A DNA stretch of 13,499 nucleotides from Candidatus Aminicenantota bacterium (GCA_003524335.1 DQHV01000033.1:22342-35840); one strand, 5' to 3'. Positions 1-7,112 are shown, counted from the first letter of the stretch. Program-made: numbers and translations. Notes: generated by a model from the letters alone, not told the origin.

Positions 1-613
1 CAGGAACGGTGGGATAATCAAGGCCGCAGAAGAGATCGACCGTCCGGAAGACGAAAGGCATGAATTGGATGGCCCGGTTCTTTATCCAGATGAGCTCCTC
101 CCGGCTGGGGTATTTCCCGAAGCCGCCGATGACCGGGTTTTCGCCATGGATCATGCGGCCGCTGAGGAGGGTCATGATGGAATTCCCGAACTGCTTCATC
201 TCCAGGGCGATCTTGACCTCGAAAGGGAATTTCGAGGCCATGGCGATGGCGTTGGGAAAGCCGACATAGTCCGGGAGGGCCAGGTAATAAACATGGAGGG
301 CGTGGCTCTCGATGAATTCCCCCATATGCATCAGCTCTCGCAACAGGGTGACCTTGGGCGGTACACGGACCCCCAGGGCGTTTTCCATTGCCCGGATCAC
401 GGCGTTCTTGTGGGACACGGAGCAGATGGCGCAGATCCGAGGGGCCAGGCTGACGTCCTCCTCGGGGGTTTTGCCGACGGTGAGACGTTCGATGAGGCGG
501 GGCCCCTCGTTGATGACGAGCTTCACCTCGGTGACAAGATGGCCGTCGATGGTGGCGGAAACACCGCCGTTTCCTTCGACGCGGGGAAGGTGGTCGATGC
601 TGATGGTCTTCAT
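1..613 (-). CDS. hydA: [NiFe] hydrogenase large (alpha) subunit, group 3b-like, N-terminal part
   Basis: This is the catalytic subunit that would carry the Ni-Fe(CN)2CO site for H2 oxidation or proton reduction in the cytoplasm. The first 204 codons are present; the gene leaves the window at base 1. The start region reads MKTISIDHLPRVEGNG, with the RVEG motif (Glu13) near the N-terminus seen in all [NiFe] large subunits. The N-terminal metal motif RICAICSVSH lies at residues 59-68, with Cys61, Cys64 and His68. The C-terminal DPCxxC motif lies outside the window, so a complete active site cannot be confirmed. The ATG at 613 overlaps the delta-subunit stop by four bases (ATGA), implying translational coupling. 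The beta-gamma-delta-alpha gene order is that of sulfhydrogenase/group 3b operons and is the main basis for the subgroup call; group 3c or 3d partners would look different. Confidence 0.93.
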   Translation of the reverse strand, partial: MKTISIDHLPRVEGNGGVSATIDGHLVTEVKLVINEGPRLIERLTVGKTPEEDVSLAPRICAICSVSHKNAVIRAMENALGVRVPPKVTLLRELMHMGEFIESHALHVYYLALPDYVGFPNAIAMASKFPFEVKIALEMKQFGNSIMTLLSGRMIHGENPVIGGFGKYPSREELIWIKNRAIQFMPFVFRTVDLFCGLDYPTVP

Positions 614-1392
614 CTTTTCTCCTTTCTGAACGTCTCGAAGAATTCGGCGATCCGCGTCCCCGAGTAGTTGGCCATCCTGTTCTTGATGGCGGCGACGTCG
701 AAACCCTTATTGAGCAGGAGACGATACTCGGAAGTCAGGTTGGCCTCCTCTGTCGGTCCCCAGCACCCGAAGCAGGGGATGTTGTGATCCGGGCAGACCG
801 ACCCGCAGCCTCCGAGGGTCAGCGGACCCAGGCAGAGGATATCTTTATTGAGGAGACAATCGTTCTCCTGCCACTTGCACTCGATACAAACGGGGAACCG
901 ATAGAGCTCGGGAGGGTTGCCCCGGAGCAGCCGGTTGAAGGTTGACAGGAATTGTTCTTTGCCGACCGGACAGCCCGGAAGGTAGTAGTCGACCTTGACG
1001 AAGGCATCGATGGGCTTGCTCTGGACCGGCTGGGAATGGGAAAAATCGTGGTTGCCGTAGACCTTCTTCAGGTTCTTTTCCCAGTTCTTTTTATCCAGGA
1101 AGGCGGCCTGGATGCCGCCGACGCAGGCGCAGTTGCCGAAGGCCACCACTATCTTGGACCGTCTCCGGATGTCCAGGAGCTCCTCTTTTTCTTTCTCCGT
1201 GCTCACCGACCCCTCGACCAGCGCTAGGTCGAGATCGCCGTGGCGGTTATCGCTCTTGGCCATAAGAAAAACCTCGATATCGGCCGCGGTGAAGATAGGG
1301 ACGAGTTCTTCCTCGCAGTCGACGATGAGGAGGGCATCCCCGGCGCAACCGGTCAGCTCGTAAACCCCGATTTTCAGTTTATCTTGTGCCAT
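610..1392 (-). CDS. hydD: [NiFe] hydrogenase small (delta) subunit with Asp in the proximal-cluster motif
   Basis: This 260-residue iron-sulfur subunit would pass electrons between the Ni-Fe site and the NAD(P)-linked flavoprotein. It lacks a Tat signal, so it is cytoplasmic. Family landmarks are GNCAC (Cys88 and Cys90), GCP (Cys141), and a cysteine-rich C-terminal half (Cys169, 172, 179, 187, 196, 200, 207, 210) suited to the medial and distal clusters. The N-terminal proximal-cluster motif, normally CxGC, reads TGCAGD: Cys16 is present, but Asp19 (codon GAT) stands where the second Cys is expected, and an extra Cys26 follows. GAT differs from both Cys codons at two positions, so a single-base error is unlikely. 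The start ATG at 1392 is preceded by AAGGAG at good spacing, and this Shine-Dalgarno overlaps the gamma stop codon. The 3' end overlaps the large-subunit start. Confidence 0.93.
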   Translation of the reverse strand: MAQDKLKIGVYELTGCAGDALLIVDCEEELVPIFTAADIEVFLMAKSDNRHGDLDLALVEGSVSTEKEKEELLDIRRRSKIVVAFGNCACVGGIQAAFLDKKNWEKNLKKVYGNHDFSHSQPVQSKPIDAFVKVDYYLPGCPVGKEQFLSTFNRLLRGNPPELYRFPVCIECKWQENDCLLNKDILCLGPLTLGGCGSVCPDHNIPCFGCWGPTEEANLTSEYRLLLNKGFDVAAIKNRMANYSGTRIAEFFETFRKEKR

Positions 1393-1402
1393 GGTCCGCT
1401 CC

Positions 1403-2263
1403 TTAGATGAGTTCCTTCATGTGGAGAACATCCCAGTAGGTGAACACCGGCCCATCGAGGCAGGTGTAGATGTAATCGATGGCGCAGTGGCCGCATTTTC
1501 CGATACCGCACTTCATCCGCCGCTCCAGGGTCATGAGGATCTGGTTCTTGGGGATGTTGAGCTTGATCAACTCCTTGATGACGAACTTGTACATCACCGG
1601 GGGCCCGCAGACGAGGGCATAGGTATTTTCGGGATCGACCTTTTTCAGGCTGGGGAAAAGGGTGGTCACGACGCCGGTTCGCTCCGGCCATTGGCCGGTA
1701 TCGTCGGCATCGACGGTCAGGTGGCACTCCAGATCAGTCCGCGTCTTGAGGGAGAAAAATTCCTCCCGGAAAATCATTTCGGCCGGTCTTTTCGCGCCGT
1801 AGAGCAGGACGACGCGTCCGAACCAGTCCCGGTTGTCAAGGCAGTAGAGAAGAACTGAACGGAGAGGGGCGACACCCATCCCGCCCATGATGATGAGGAT
1901 GTCCTTTCCGGTCATCTCTTCCACGGGGAACCCGTTGCCGTAAGGGCCGCGTAGACCGATGAGCGCGTTTTCCGGCAGCCGGAAGAGGGCGTTCGTCACC
2001 GTGCCCATCTTCCGGATGCAGAATTCGAGCAGCCCCGGGCGCGACGGCGTCGAGGAAAGGCAGAAGGGGGCCTCCCCGGCGCCGAGGATAGAGACCATGG
2101 CAAACTGGCCCGCTTTGTACTGGAATGAGAGGGCTCTTTCCACATCGATGAACCGGACCTGAAAGAATTTTACATCAGCCGTGAGATGGTACGAACGGAT
2201 GATCCGCGCCGGTTCGGGAGTGAAGGGGTTGGAATCTGCGAGACACTTATGCTGGCCGTTCAT
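1403..2263 (-). CDS. hydG: FAD/NAD(P)-binding hydrogenase gamma subunit (ferredoxin-NADP reductase fold with [2Fe-2S])
   Basis: This 286-residue flavoprotein would transfer electrons between the hydrogenase iron-sulfur chain and NAD(P)(H). Residues about 15-115 form the FAD-binding barrel, with PFCLSSTP at 66-73 in the flavin-binding position and GPYGNGF at 107-112. The NAD(P) domain carries GGMGVAPLRS at 127-136. The C-terminal cysteines 252, 257, 260 and 268 (C-x4-C-x2-C-x7-C) match the [2Fe-2S] site of dihydroorotate dehydrogenase electron-transfer subunits, SH3-type sulfhydrogenase gamma and NfnA. An upstream in-frame ATG at 2293 exists, but I chose ATG 2263: it overlaps the hydB stop as ATGA and has GAGGTG just upstream. 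NADP preference is known for Pyrococcus homologues but cannot be read from this sequence. Confidence 0.9.
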   Translation of the reverse strand: MNGQHKCLADSNPFTPEPARIIRSYHLTADVKFFQVRFIDVERALSFQYKAGQFAMVSILGAGEAPFCLSSTPSRPGLLEFCIRKMGTVTNALFRLPENALIGLRGPYGNGFPVEEMTGKDILIIMGGMGVAPLRSVLLYCLDNRDWFGRVVLLYGAKRPAEMIFREEFFSLKTRTDLECHLTVDADDTGQWPERTGVVTTLFPSLKKVDPENTYALVCGPPVMYKFVIKELIKLNIPKNQILMTLERRMKCGIGKCGHCAIDYIYTCLDGPVFTYWDVLHMKELI

Positions 2264-3375
2264 TTGGACACCTCTTCCGCGAATTTTTTCCAAAAGGCAT
2301 CGACGGGATGACCCTCCAGAGCGTCAGCTACGGACTTGGCGTGGATCTGGACCGGGCAGGTCACCAGGCAACGGCCGCAGCCGACGCAGCTCGGCTTGCC
2401 ATATTTTGAGACGTAGGCCCGGAGCTTGTGGGTGTACCAGAGTCGGAGACGTTGGGACTTGTGTCCCCGGAAGTTCTCTCCTCCGGCTACTTCGGAGTAT
2501 TCGGTCAGCGTGCAGGAATCCCAGTAGCGGAGTCGTTGGCCCGGCCGGTTGCCCAGGAATTGTTTGTCAACGACGTTGTAGCAGTTGCAGGTCGGGCAGA
2601 CCATCGAGCAGGAACCGCAGGCGAGACAGGCGGCGCCCGCTTCCTCCCAGAACGGGGCCTTGTATTTGAGCTCCATGAGGTCGGGAAGGCGGGTGAAGTT
2701 GATCTCGGTCTGGAAGGCGTTATCTCTCTCCTCCTGCCAGTTGATGTATGTCTTGATGTCCTTCTCGGTCAGCCTTTCATCGAAGTAATCCGGGGCCAGG
2801 CGGATGAGGTCGTCGCCGCGGCTCGAGCCGATCCAGACGAGAAAGTGACTTTCCAGGTTGGTGAAGAAAAGGTCGTATCCCTCTTCGATGATGTCGGTGT
2901 GCGTGGACTTGCAGAAGCAGAATTCGTCCGGCCAACAGGACAGGCCGAGGATGATCGTCTTTTTTCTAGCTTCGAGGTAATAGGGATCCGAATACGCCTG
3001 GGAAAAAAGCTTGTCGAGAATGAGCAGCCCATGAATGTCGCAGGGATGAACGCCGAACAGGATCCGGTTGGTGACGTGGGAAAGGTCCTCCCGATATTCT
3101 TTCTCATCGAAGTGGAACATGTTGAAGGAGGCGGGGACCATGATCTTCTTGGGCGGGATGATCGTTCGCGTCGTGTTCATGGCGATCTTGGAGAAATCCT
3201 GAATCCGCTCGAACGAGAATTTCTCCCGCTTCGCCAGGCTGGCCCAGTGGGGGTCAGGCAAAGTCTCGGCCGGAGGCCCGCCCTGTTTGGCCACCGGAGC
3301 CCACAGTTCCGCCTTTTTCGAGATGACCTCAAGAAAGGGGAAAAAGTCCTTTTTTTGGAGTTTGAGTATCCTCAT
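2260..3375 (-). CDS. hydB: Hydrogenase/sulfhydrogenase beta subunit, two [4Fe-4S] clusters
   Basis: This 371-residue electron-transfer subunit belongs to the HydB/AsrA family, found with group 3b hydrogenases and anaerobic sulfite reductases. Two ferredoxin motifs lie in the C-terminal half: Cys250, 253, 256, 260 (CLACGSCSMVC) and Cys330, 333, 336, 340 (CVGCGRCLVTC). The N-terminal half has the family signature FGVHPCDIHG at 107-116 and extra cysteines (147, 153, 155) in the LSCWPDEFCFC region that could bind another cofactor. It is the first gene of the operon. ATG 3375 is preceded by AAAGGA and AGGTGA, and the 3' end overlaps hydG by four bases. In Pyrococcus this subunit was linked to sulfur reduction; I cannot say whether that applies here. 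The sigma54 promoter at 3498-3513 points into this gene. Confidence 0.9.
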   Translation of the reverse strand: MRILKLQKKDFFPFLEVISKKAELWAPVAKQGGPPAETLPDPHWASLAKREKFSFERIQDFSKIAMNTTRTIIPPKKIMVPASFNMFHFDEKEYREDLSHVTNRILFGVHPCDIHGLLILDKLFSQAYSDPYYLEARKKTIILGLSCWPDEFCFCKSTHTDIIEEGYDLFFTNLESHFLVWIGSSRGDDLIRLAPDYFDERLTEKDIKTYINWQEERDNAFQTEINFTRLPDLMELKYKAPFWEEAGAACLACGSCSMVCPTCNCYNVVDKQFLGNRPGQRLRYWDSCTLTEYSEVAGGENFRGHKSQRLRLWYTHKLRAYVSKYGKPSCVGCGRCLVTCPVQIHAKSVADALEGHPVDAFWKKFAEEVSK

Positions 3376-3487
3376 TTCACCTGTCCTTTAGGCGAGCGCG
3401 ATGGATCTCTCCGCGTCCAGAAGATCCGGGGAGAGGAGCCCGCCGCGTTTTTTTGAAATCACCAAGCTGAGGTTAACCTGCATCGGG
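3376..3487 (-). other. Predicted 5' leader of the hydBGDA operon
   Basis: If the sigma54 promoter is used, transcription starts near 3487 and leaves about 112 untranslated bases before hydB. On the sequence, two arm pairs cannot both form: GGATCT (3403-3408) with AGATCC (3422-3427), and CTCTCC (3407-3412) with GGAGAG (3430-3435). This could give alternative hairpins. No known riboswitch or convincing open reading frame is seen. The leader call depends on the promoter call. Confidence 0.35.
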
Positions 3488-3497
3488 CTTCTTTTTA

Positions 3498-3513
3498 TGC
3501 AATTTCTGTGCCG
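3498..3513 (-). promoter_or_regulatory. Sigma54 (-24/-12) promoter for hydBGDA
   Basis: On the minus strand the sequence reads CGGCACAGAAATTGCA. This matches the sigma54 consensus TGGCACR-N4-TTGCW at every fixed position except the first T. GG of the -24 element (3512-3511) and GC of the -12 element (3500-3499) are separated by exactly ten bases. The predicted start is near 3487, 112 bases before the hydB ATG. The adjacent upstream gene encodes a sigma54-dependent activator, and a perfect IHF consensus lies at the usual distance, so the context strongly supports the call. Confidence 0.85.
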
Positions 3514-3548
3514 AAAACGGAGAGGAAGACAGGCTCGCGGTTGCGCCA

Positions 3549-3561
3549 TAACCCGTTGATT
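3549..3561 (-). promoter_or_regulatory. Predicted IHF binding site
   Basis: On the minus strand the sequence reads AATCAACGGGTTA, a full match to the IHF consensus WATCAA-N4-TTR. It has the expected A/T-rich tract on its 5' side (3562-3578). It sits at about -62 to -74 from the predicted sigma54 start, between the promoter and candidate upstream activator sites, where IHF bending helps enhancer-bound activators reach RNA polymerase. Whether this organism encodes IHF cannot be seen here. Confidence 0.6.
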
Positions 3562-3584
3562 TTATTCATATTAATAGTTGACTT

Positions 3585-3658
3585 GGGAACCGATCCTCTT
3601 TCGCCTCCGGCCAGAGACGGAGGGGGATGGGGCATTTTTCCCCGGTTCCATGGAAAAA
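3585..3658. promoter_or_regulatory. Candidate upstream activator sites (dyad repeats)
   Basis: The region lies about -100 to -170 from the predicted sigma54 start and is rich in inverted repeats. TTTTTCC (3635-3641) pairs with GGAAAAA (3652-3658) around a 10-base centre. CCTCCG (3604-3609) pairs with CGGAGG (3618-3623) around eight bases. GGAACCG (3586-3592) has its inverse CGGTTCC at 3643-3649. A perfect 10-base palindrome TTCCATGGAA spans 3646-3655. Any of these could be the operator of the response regulator encoded next door; the sequence alone does not say which. Confidence 0.4.
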
Positions 3659-3664
3659 GCGGAC

Positions 3665-3683
3665 AAAAAAGGGACGTTCCCTA
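3665..3683 (-). terminator. Intrinsic terminator after the response regulator gene
   Basis: On the minus strand, AGGGA-ACG-TCCCT forms a five-base-pair stem with a three-base loop, followed by a run of six T (the last stem T included). The hairpin overlaps the TAG stop codon. The stem is short, so termination may be partial, but placement and T-run fit a separation between the regulatory genes and the hydrogenase transcription unit. Confidence 0.5.
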
Positions 3684-5042
3684 GGTTTTATACTTCTTGA
3701 TCTTGGCCCAGAGGGTCTTGCGGTCGATGCCCAGGATTTCGGCGGCCCGCGTCTTGTTGCCGAATTGAGCCTGAAGGACAGCCTTGATGTACTCCTTTTC
3801 CATGTCCTCCAGGGTTTTGGAGTACCCTGAAAGCGAACCCAGGGCCGTTGCTCCGCCGGCGATCCCGTGGTACATCAAGTCCTCCAGCTCGATCCCATCG
3901 TGCTGCGAGAGCACGACAGCCCGTTCGATGGTGTTCTCGAGTTCCCGGATGTTTCCCGGCCAGTCGTATTCCTTCAGTGCTTTGAGCGCCCGGGACGAGA
4001 CGCCCGTGATGTTCCTCTTGGCCCGTTTGTTGTATTTCTGCAGGAAATGATCGACGAGAAGAGAGATGTCCTCCTTCCTCTCGCGTAGCGGAGGCAGGCG
4101 AATCGGGACGACACTCAGCCGGTAGAACAGGTCCTCCCGGAATTTTCCTTTTTTGACGGCGTCCGCCAGGTCCTCATTGGTTGCGGCCAGAATCCGGACA
4201 TCAACCTTAATGGGCTTGGAGCTTCCGATCCGATTGACCTCCCTTTCCTGGATGGCCCGGAGGAGCTTGGCCTGGATGTTTAGCCCGATATTGCTGATCT
4301 CGTCGAAGAAGATCGTCCCGCCCTCGGCCACTTCGAACCGGCCGTGCTTGGTCTCGTGGGCGCCGGTGAAAGATCCTTTAACGTGACCGAAGAGTTCGCT
4401 CTCGAAAAGGGTCTCCACGAGGGCGCCGCAGTCGACGACGACGAAGGGCGCGTTCCGCCGCAGGCTGTGGCGGTGGATCTCCCGGGCGATGAGCTCCTTA
4501 CCGGTGCCGCTTTCTCCGGCGATAAGGATGGTGCTCTCAGTCGGGCTGACCCGCCGGACGACGTCCAGGACTTGGGCGATCGCCCGGCTCTTTCCGACGA
4601 CCAGCTCGAACTCGGTCTTGGCTTCGAGCTCCCGGCGGAGGGAGATGTTTTCGAAGAGAAGCCGGCGGGTTTCCAACGCCTTCCGGGTGATGACCCGGAC
4701 CTCCTCCGGAGTGAACGGCTTGGTCATGTAATCGAAAGCGCCGCGCTTCATCGCCTCCACGGCGGATTCGATCGAGGCGTAGCCGGTGATGATGATGACA
4801 GGCATTTCCGGGTCGGCTTCCTTGATCCGGCTGAGCACGTCCAGCCCGGATGTCCCCGGAAGCTTGATGTCGACGAAGACGACTTGGAAGGCCTCGGAGC
4901 CGAACAGGTTCAGCCCTTCCTGGCCGGAGCCTGTGCTCCTGACCCGGTAGCCCTCCTTGCGCAAGACCAGGCCCATGGAATCGCGGATGGACTCCTCGTC
5001 GTCGATGACCAGGATGCGGGCGGGGTCAGTCACCGGACACAT
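3681..5042 (-). CDS. Sigma54-dependent response regulator (receiver, AAA+, Fis-type HTH)
   Basis: This 453-residue transcription activator is of the NtrC/ZraR class. The receiver domain (about 8-120) has acidic pocket Asp14-Asp15, phosphoacceptor Asp58, Thr86 and Lys108. The AAA+ domain (about 146-385) has Walker A GESGTGKE at 176-183, Walker B FFDE (Asp247, Glu248) and the sigma54-contact loop GSFTGA at 223-228, a variant of the usual GAFTGA. A Fis-type helix-turn-helix closes the protein (about 428-451, NKTRAAEILGIDRKTLW). It follows the kinase gene with a short overlap, so the two are a cognate pair. The GTG at 5033 is an alternative start with a better-spaced Shine-Dalgarno (GAAGAG); ATG 5042 has this motif directly abutting it. 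Its probable target is the sigma54 promoter of the hydrogenase operon just downstream. Confidence 0.95.
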   Translation of the reverse strand: MCPVTDPARILVIDDEESIRDSMGLVLRKEGYRVRSTGSGQEGLNLFGSEAFQVVFVDIKLPGTSGLDVLSRIKEADPEMPVIIITGYASIESAVEAMKRGAFDYMTKPFTPEEVRVITRKALETRRLLFENISLRRELEAKTEFELVVGKSRAIAQVLDVVRRVSPTESTILIAGESGTGKELIAREIHRHSLRRNAPFVVVDCGALVETLFESELFGHVKGSFTGAHETKHGRFEVAEGGTIFFDEISNIGLNIQAKLLRAIQEREVNRIGSSKPIKVDVRILAATNEDLADAVKKGKFREDLFYRLSVVPIRLPPLRERKEDISLLVDHFLQKYNKRAKRNITGVSSRALKALKEYDWPGNIRELENTIERAVVLSQHDGIELEDLMYHGIAGGATALGSLSGYSKTLEDMEKEYIKAVLQAQFGNKTRAAEILGIDRKTLWAKIKKYKT

Positions 5043-7008
5043 CTCTTCTAACCGGCAATATGACCGTGAAGGTGGTTCCCTTCCCGATTTCGCTCCGGAC
5101 CTCGATCGAGCCCTGATGCTTCTGGACGATGCCGTAGCTGATGGCCAGTCCTAGTCCCGTTCCCTTCCCGACTTGCTTGGTGGTGAAGAACGGCTCGAAA
5201 AGCCGCATCATATCCTCTGGTTTGATGCCGTGGCCGGTGTCGGTGAACTCGACCTTAATGCGGTCGTTCTGCTTGTCCAGGGACGTTCTGATCGTCAGAA
5301 TGCCGTTTCCCGCAATGGCTTCGGCGGCGTTGGCGATGATGTTCGTGAAGACCTGCTGGAGCTGGGAGCTGTCGGCCACGATGCGCGGAAGCTCTGAGAG
5401 TTCCTTCCTTACCTCAATGTTATGGAAGAGGACCTGGGGCTCGAAGATGGCCAGGGCCCGGAGGACGGCGTCGTTGATGTCCGTCAGCATCATCTCCGGC
5501 TCTTTGGGCCGGGAGAACTCGAGCAGTCCCTTGACGATGTCTTTGCAGCGAGTCGTCTCCTTGACAATCTTTTTAAGGTTCTCGTATTGGGCGGAGTCCC
5601 TATCGGCGTCCTCAAGAAGAAGATGCGTGTAGATGAGCACTCCGCCCAGGGGATTGTTGATCTCGTGGGCGATTCCCGCGGCCAACTTCCCGAGGGAGGC
5701 CAGTTTCTCCGACTGGACGAGACGGGCCTGCATCTCCACAAGCTCCTTGGTCCTCTCCTTAACTTTTTCCTCGAGGGTCGTCCCCCAGTCGACCAGTTCC
5801 CTGTTAGCGGCCTTGAGCTTCTCAGTCATCTGGTTGAATGCGGAGGCCAGTTCTCCGATCTCGTCCTGGGACTGGATCTCGACCTTGTGGTTCAGGTCCC
5901 CGTCAGCGATCTGATGGGTGGCGGCGACCATCACCTGCAGCGGCTTGATGATCCGGGTCGTCGAAAAGTAAAGGATGATCAGGAGAAAGAGAACGCACAG
6001 AGACGCCAGGAGGGTAAACGTAAGCATGACCCGATTGGCGGTGTCAATATAGGGCTTCTCCAACGTCCCCACGTAGAGGATGCCGATGATTTGGCCTCCG
6101 GCATTCCGGATCGGCTCATAAGCGGTAATGTACCAGTCTCTGACAACGAAGGCTCGGTCGTTCCAGGCCTTGCCTTCATCGAGCACGGCCGTTTTCACCT
6201 CGGCCGACAGGCGCGTCCCGATGGCTCGATCACCCCGCTCGTTGGTGACGTTGGTCGAAATCCGCAGGTCTCCCTGGAAGATTGTGGCCGTCCCCGTTTC
6301 CCGCCCTTTGTATTTCTCGCCCTTGAAAACCGTCTCTTTGACCCTGTCTACGATCTCGTAGTTCCGGTTGAGAAGGATGCCGCCGTAGAGAACACCCAGA
6401 ATCCCTTGTTTCTCGTCGGTGAGGGGAGCGGCGGCCTTGAGCATAAGGCCGCTCGTTTCTCTATTCTCAGGCCTGGGGGCCGCCTTGGGCGTGGGGATGA
6501 ATTCCATGTCGGCCTGCTTGGCCAGATCTTCCCCTTCCTTGAGCAGCTCGCTTTGGGGGATGATCTCGGGATAGGCGATGACCCCTTGCTGGAGGGCCTG
6601 GCGGACAAGCGCGTCCTGCGATTGGTCGTCGCCGGTAATCTTCGAGTTGCGGGTCCTGACGTAGACCCGTCCATTCTGATCGGTTAGGGTCAAGATATCG
6701 AGACCATACATGACCCTCACCCGGTCGAGACGGCGGAGGATAAGGTCCCGTTCGCCCTTGACAACCGACTCCTGGAGGCTCTCCCGGGCCGCCGTCAGGC
6801 TGACCAGGTCTTTGATGTCATTGAGCCTCTCGTTAAAGACTATCCAGGCCGAAGCCAGGTCATAGTTGACCTTCTTTTGCGCTTGACTGATGAGAGTGTT
6901 TTTGACGAGTCTTTGGCCGAGGTACAGCGAGATCAGGCCCCCGATGACGATGACTATCAAAAAGCTGAGGATAAGCTTCGTTCGGAGGGAGGGCTGAGAA
7001 AAATGCAT
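5026..7008 (-). CDS. Membrane sensor histidine kinase with extracytoplasmic Cache-like domain
   Basis: This 660-residue kinase has a membrane segment at about 11-31, an extracytoplasmic sensor of about 290 residues, a second membrane segment at about 327-348 and a HAMP linker at about 349-403. A short coiled coil (about 404-432), a HisKA domain with His448 in AAGIAHEINNPL, and an ATPase domain with N box (Asn560), DTGHGI (590-595) and GKGTGLGL (614-621) follow. The sensor looks like a Cache-type ligand-binding domain: YVRTRNS near 116 and the YEPIRNAGGQIIGILYVG segment just before the second membrane helix are typical. A proline-rich stretch at 171-181 interrupts it. The signal is unknown. 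An upstream in-frame ATG at 7110 lies beyond the promoter at 7039-7067, so I start at ATG 7008, just before the first membrane helix. Its Shine-Dalgarno is weak. Confidence 0.93.
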   Translation of the reverse strand: MHFSQPSLRTKLILSFLIVIVIGGLISLYLGQRLVKNTLISQAQKKVNYDLASAWIVFNERLNDIKDLVSLTAARESLQESVVKGERDLILRRLDRVRVMYGLDILTLTDQNGRVYVRTRNSKITGDDQSQDALVRQALQQGVIAYPEIIPQSELLKEGEDLAKQADMEFIPTPKAAPRPENRETSGLMLKAAAPLTDEKQGILGVLYGGILLNRNYEIVDRVKETVFKGEKYKGRETGTATIFQGDLRISTNVTNERGDRAIGTRLSAEVKTAVLDEGKAWNDRAFVVRDWYITAYEPIRNAGGQIIGILYVGTLEKPYIDTANRVMLTFTLLASLCVLFLLIILYFSTTRIIKPLQVMVAATHQIADGDLNHKVEIQSQDEIGELASAFNQMTEKLKAANRELVDWGTTLEEKVKERTKELVEMQARLVQSEKLASLGKLAAGIAHEINNPLGGVLIYTHLLLEDADRDSAQYENLKKIVKETTRCKDIVKGLLEFSRPKEPEMMLTDINDAVLRALAIFEPQVLFHNIEVRKELSELPRIVADSSQLQQVFTNIIANAAEAIAGNGILTIRTSLDKQNDRIKVEFTDTGHGIKPEDMMRLFEPFFTTKQVGKGTGLGLAISYGIVQKHQGSIEVRSEIGKGTTFTVILPVRRDVSGD

Positions 7009-7038
7009 TATGGTCCAGGATGAGAGTATCCGCAACGA

Positions 7039-7067
7039 ATTATACTCGATTCGGAATGGCCGTTCAA
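7039..7067 (-). promoter_or_regulatory. Sigma70-like promoter for the kinase-regulator pair
   Basis: On the minus strand, TTGAAC (7067-7062) and a perfect TATAAT (7044-7039) are separated by 17 bases. The expected start near 7032 is about 24 bases ahead of the kinase ATG at 7008. This also argues against the longer kinase reading frame beginning at 7110. Confidence 0.65.
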
Positions 7068-7076
7068 GGCGAATTC

Positions 7077-7106
7077 TTGACAATAGCATTTGCGTTTTTG
7101 TATGAT
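7077..7106 (+). promoter_or_regulatory. Sigma70-like promoter for the QmoC/HdrA-NuoE operon
   Basis: A perfect TTGACA (7077-7082) is followed after 18 bases by TATGAT (7101-7106), five of six matches to the -10 consensus. Transcription would start near 7113 and give a leader of about 186 bases before the ATG at 7299. It points away from the kinase promoter, with the two -35 elements only about 10 bases apart. Confidence 0.55.
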
Positions 7107-7112
7107 ACAACG

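Noticed and set aside
2264..2293. hydG start at ATG 2293
   Set aside because: It would overlap hydB by over 30 bases, while ATG 2263 makes an ATGA overlap and has GAGGTG upstream, matching the hydD-hydA junction style.
2428..3456. A 342-codon plus-strand frame opposite hydB
   Set aside because: hydB on the minus strand has two full ferredoxin motifs, a good Shine-Dalgarno and operon overlaps; the plus frame has no recognisable domain.
4344..6687. Long open frames on the plus strand (4344-5051 and 5422-6687) opposite the regulator and kinase
   Set aside because: They mirror clearly recognised minus-strand genes with complete domain motifs. Their translations show no family motifs, and such frames are common opposite GC-rich genes.
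7009..7110. Kinase start at ATG 7110
   Set aside because: The extra 34 residues precede a normal N-terminal membrane helix and contain a TATAAT promoter; ATG 7008 is downstream of the predicted transcript start.
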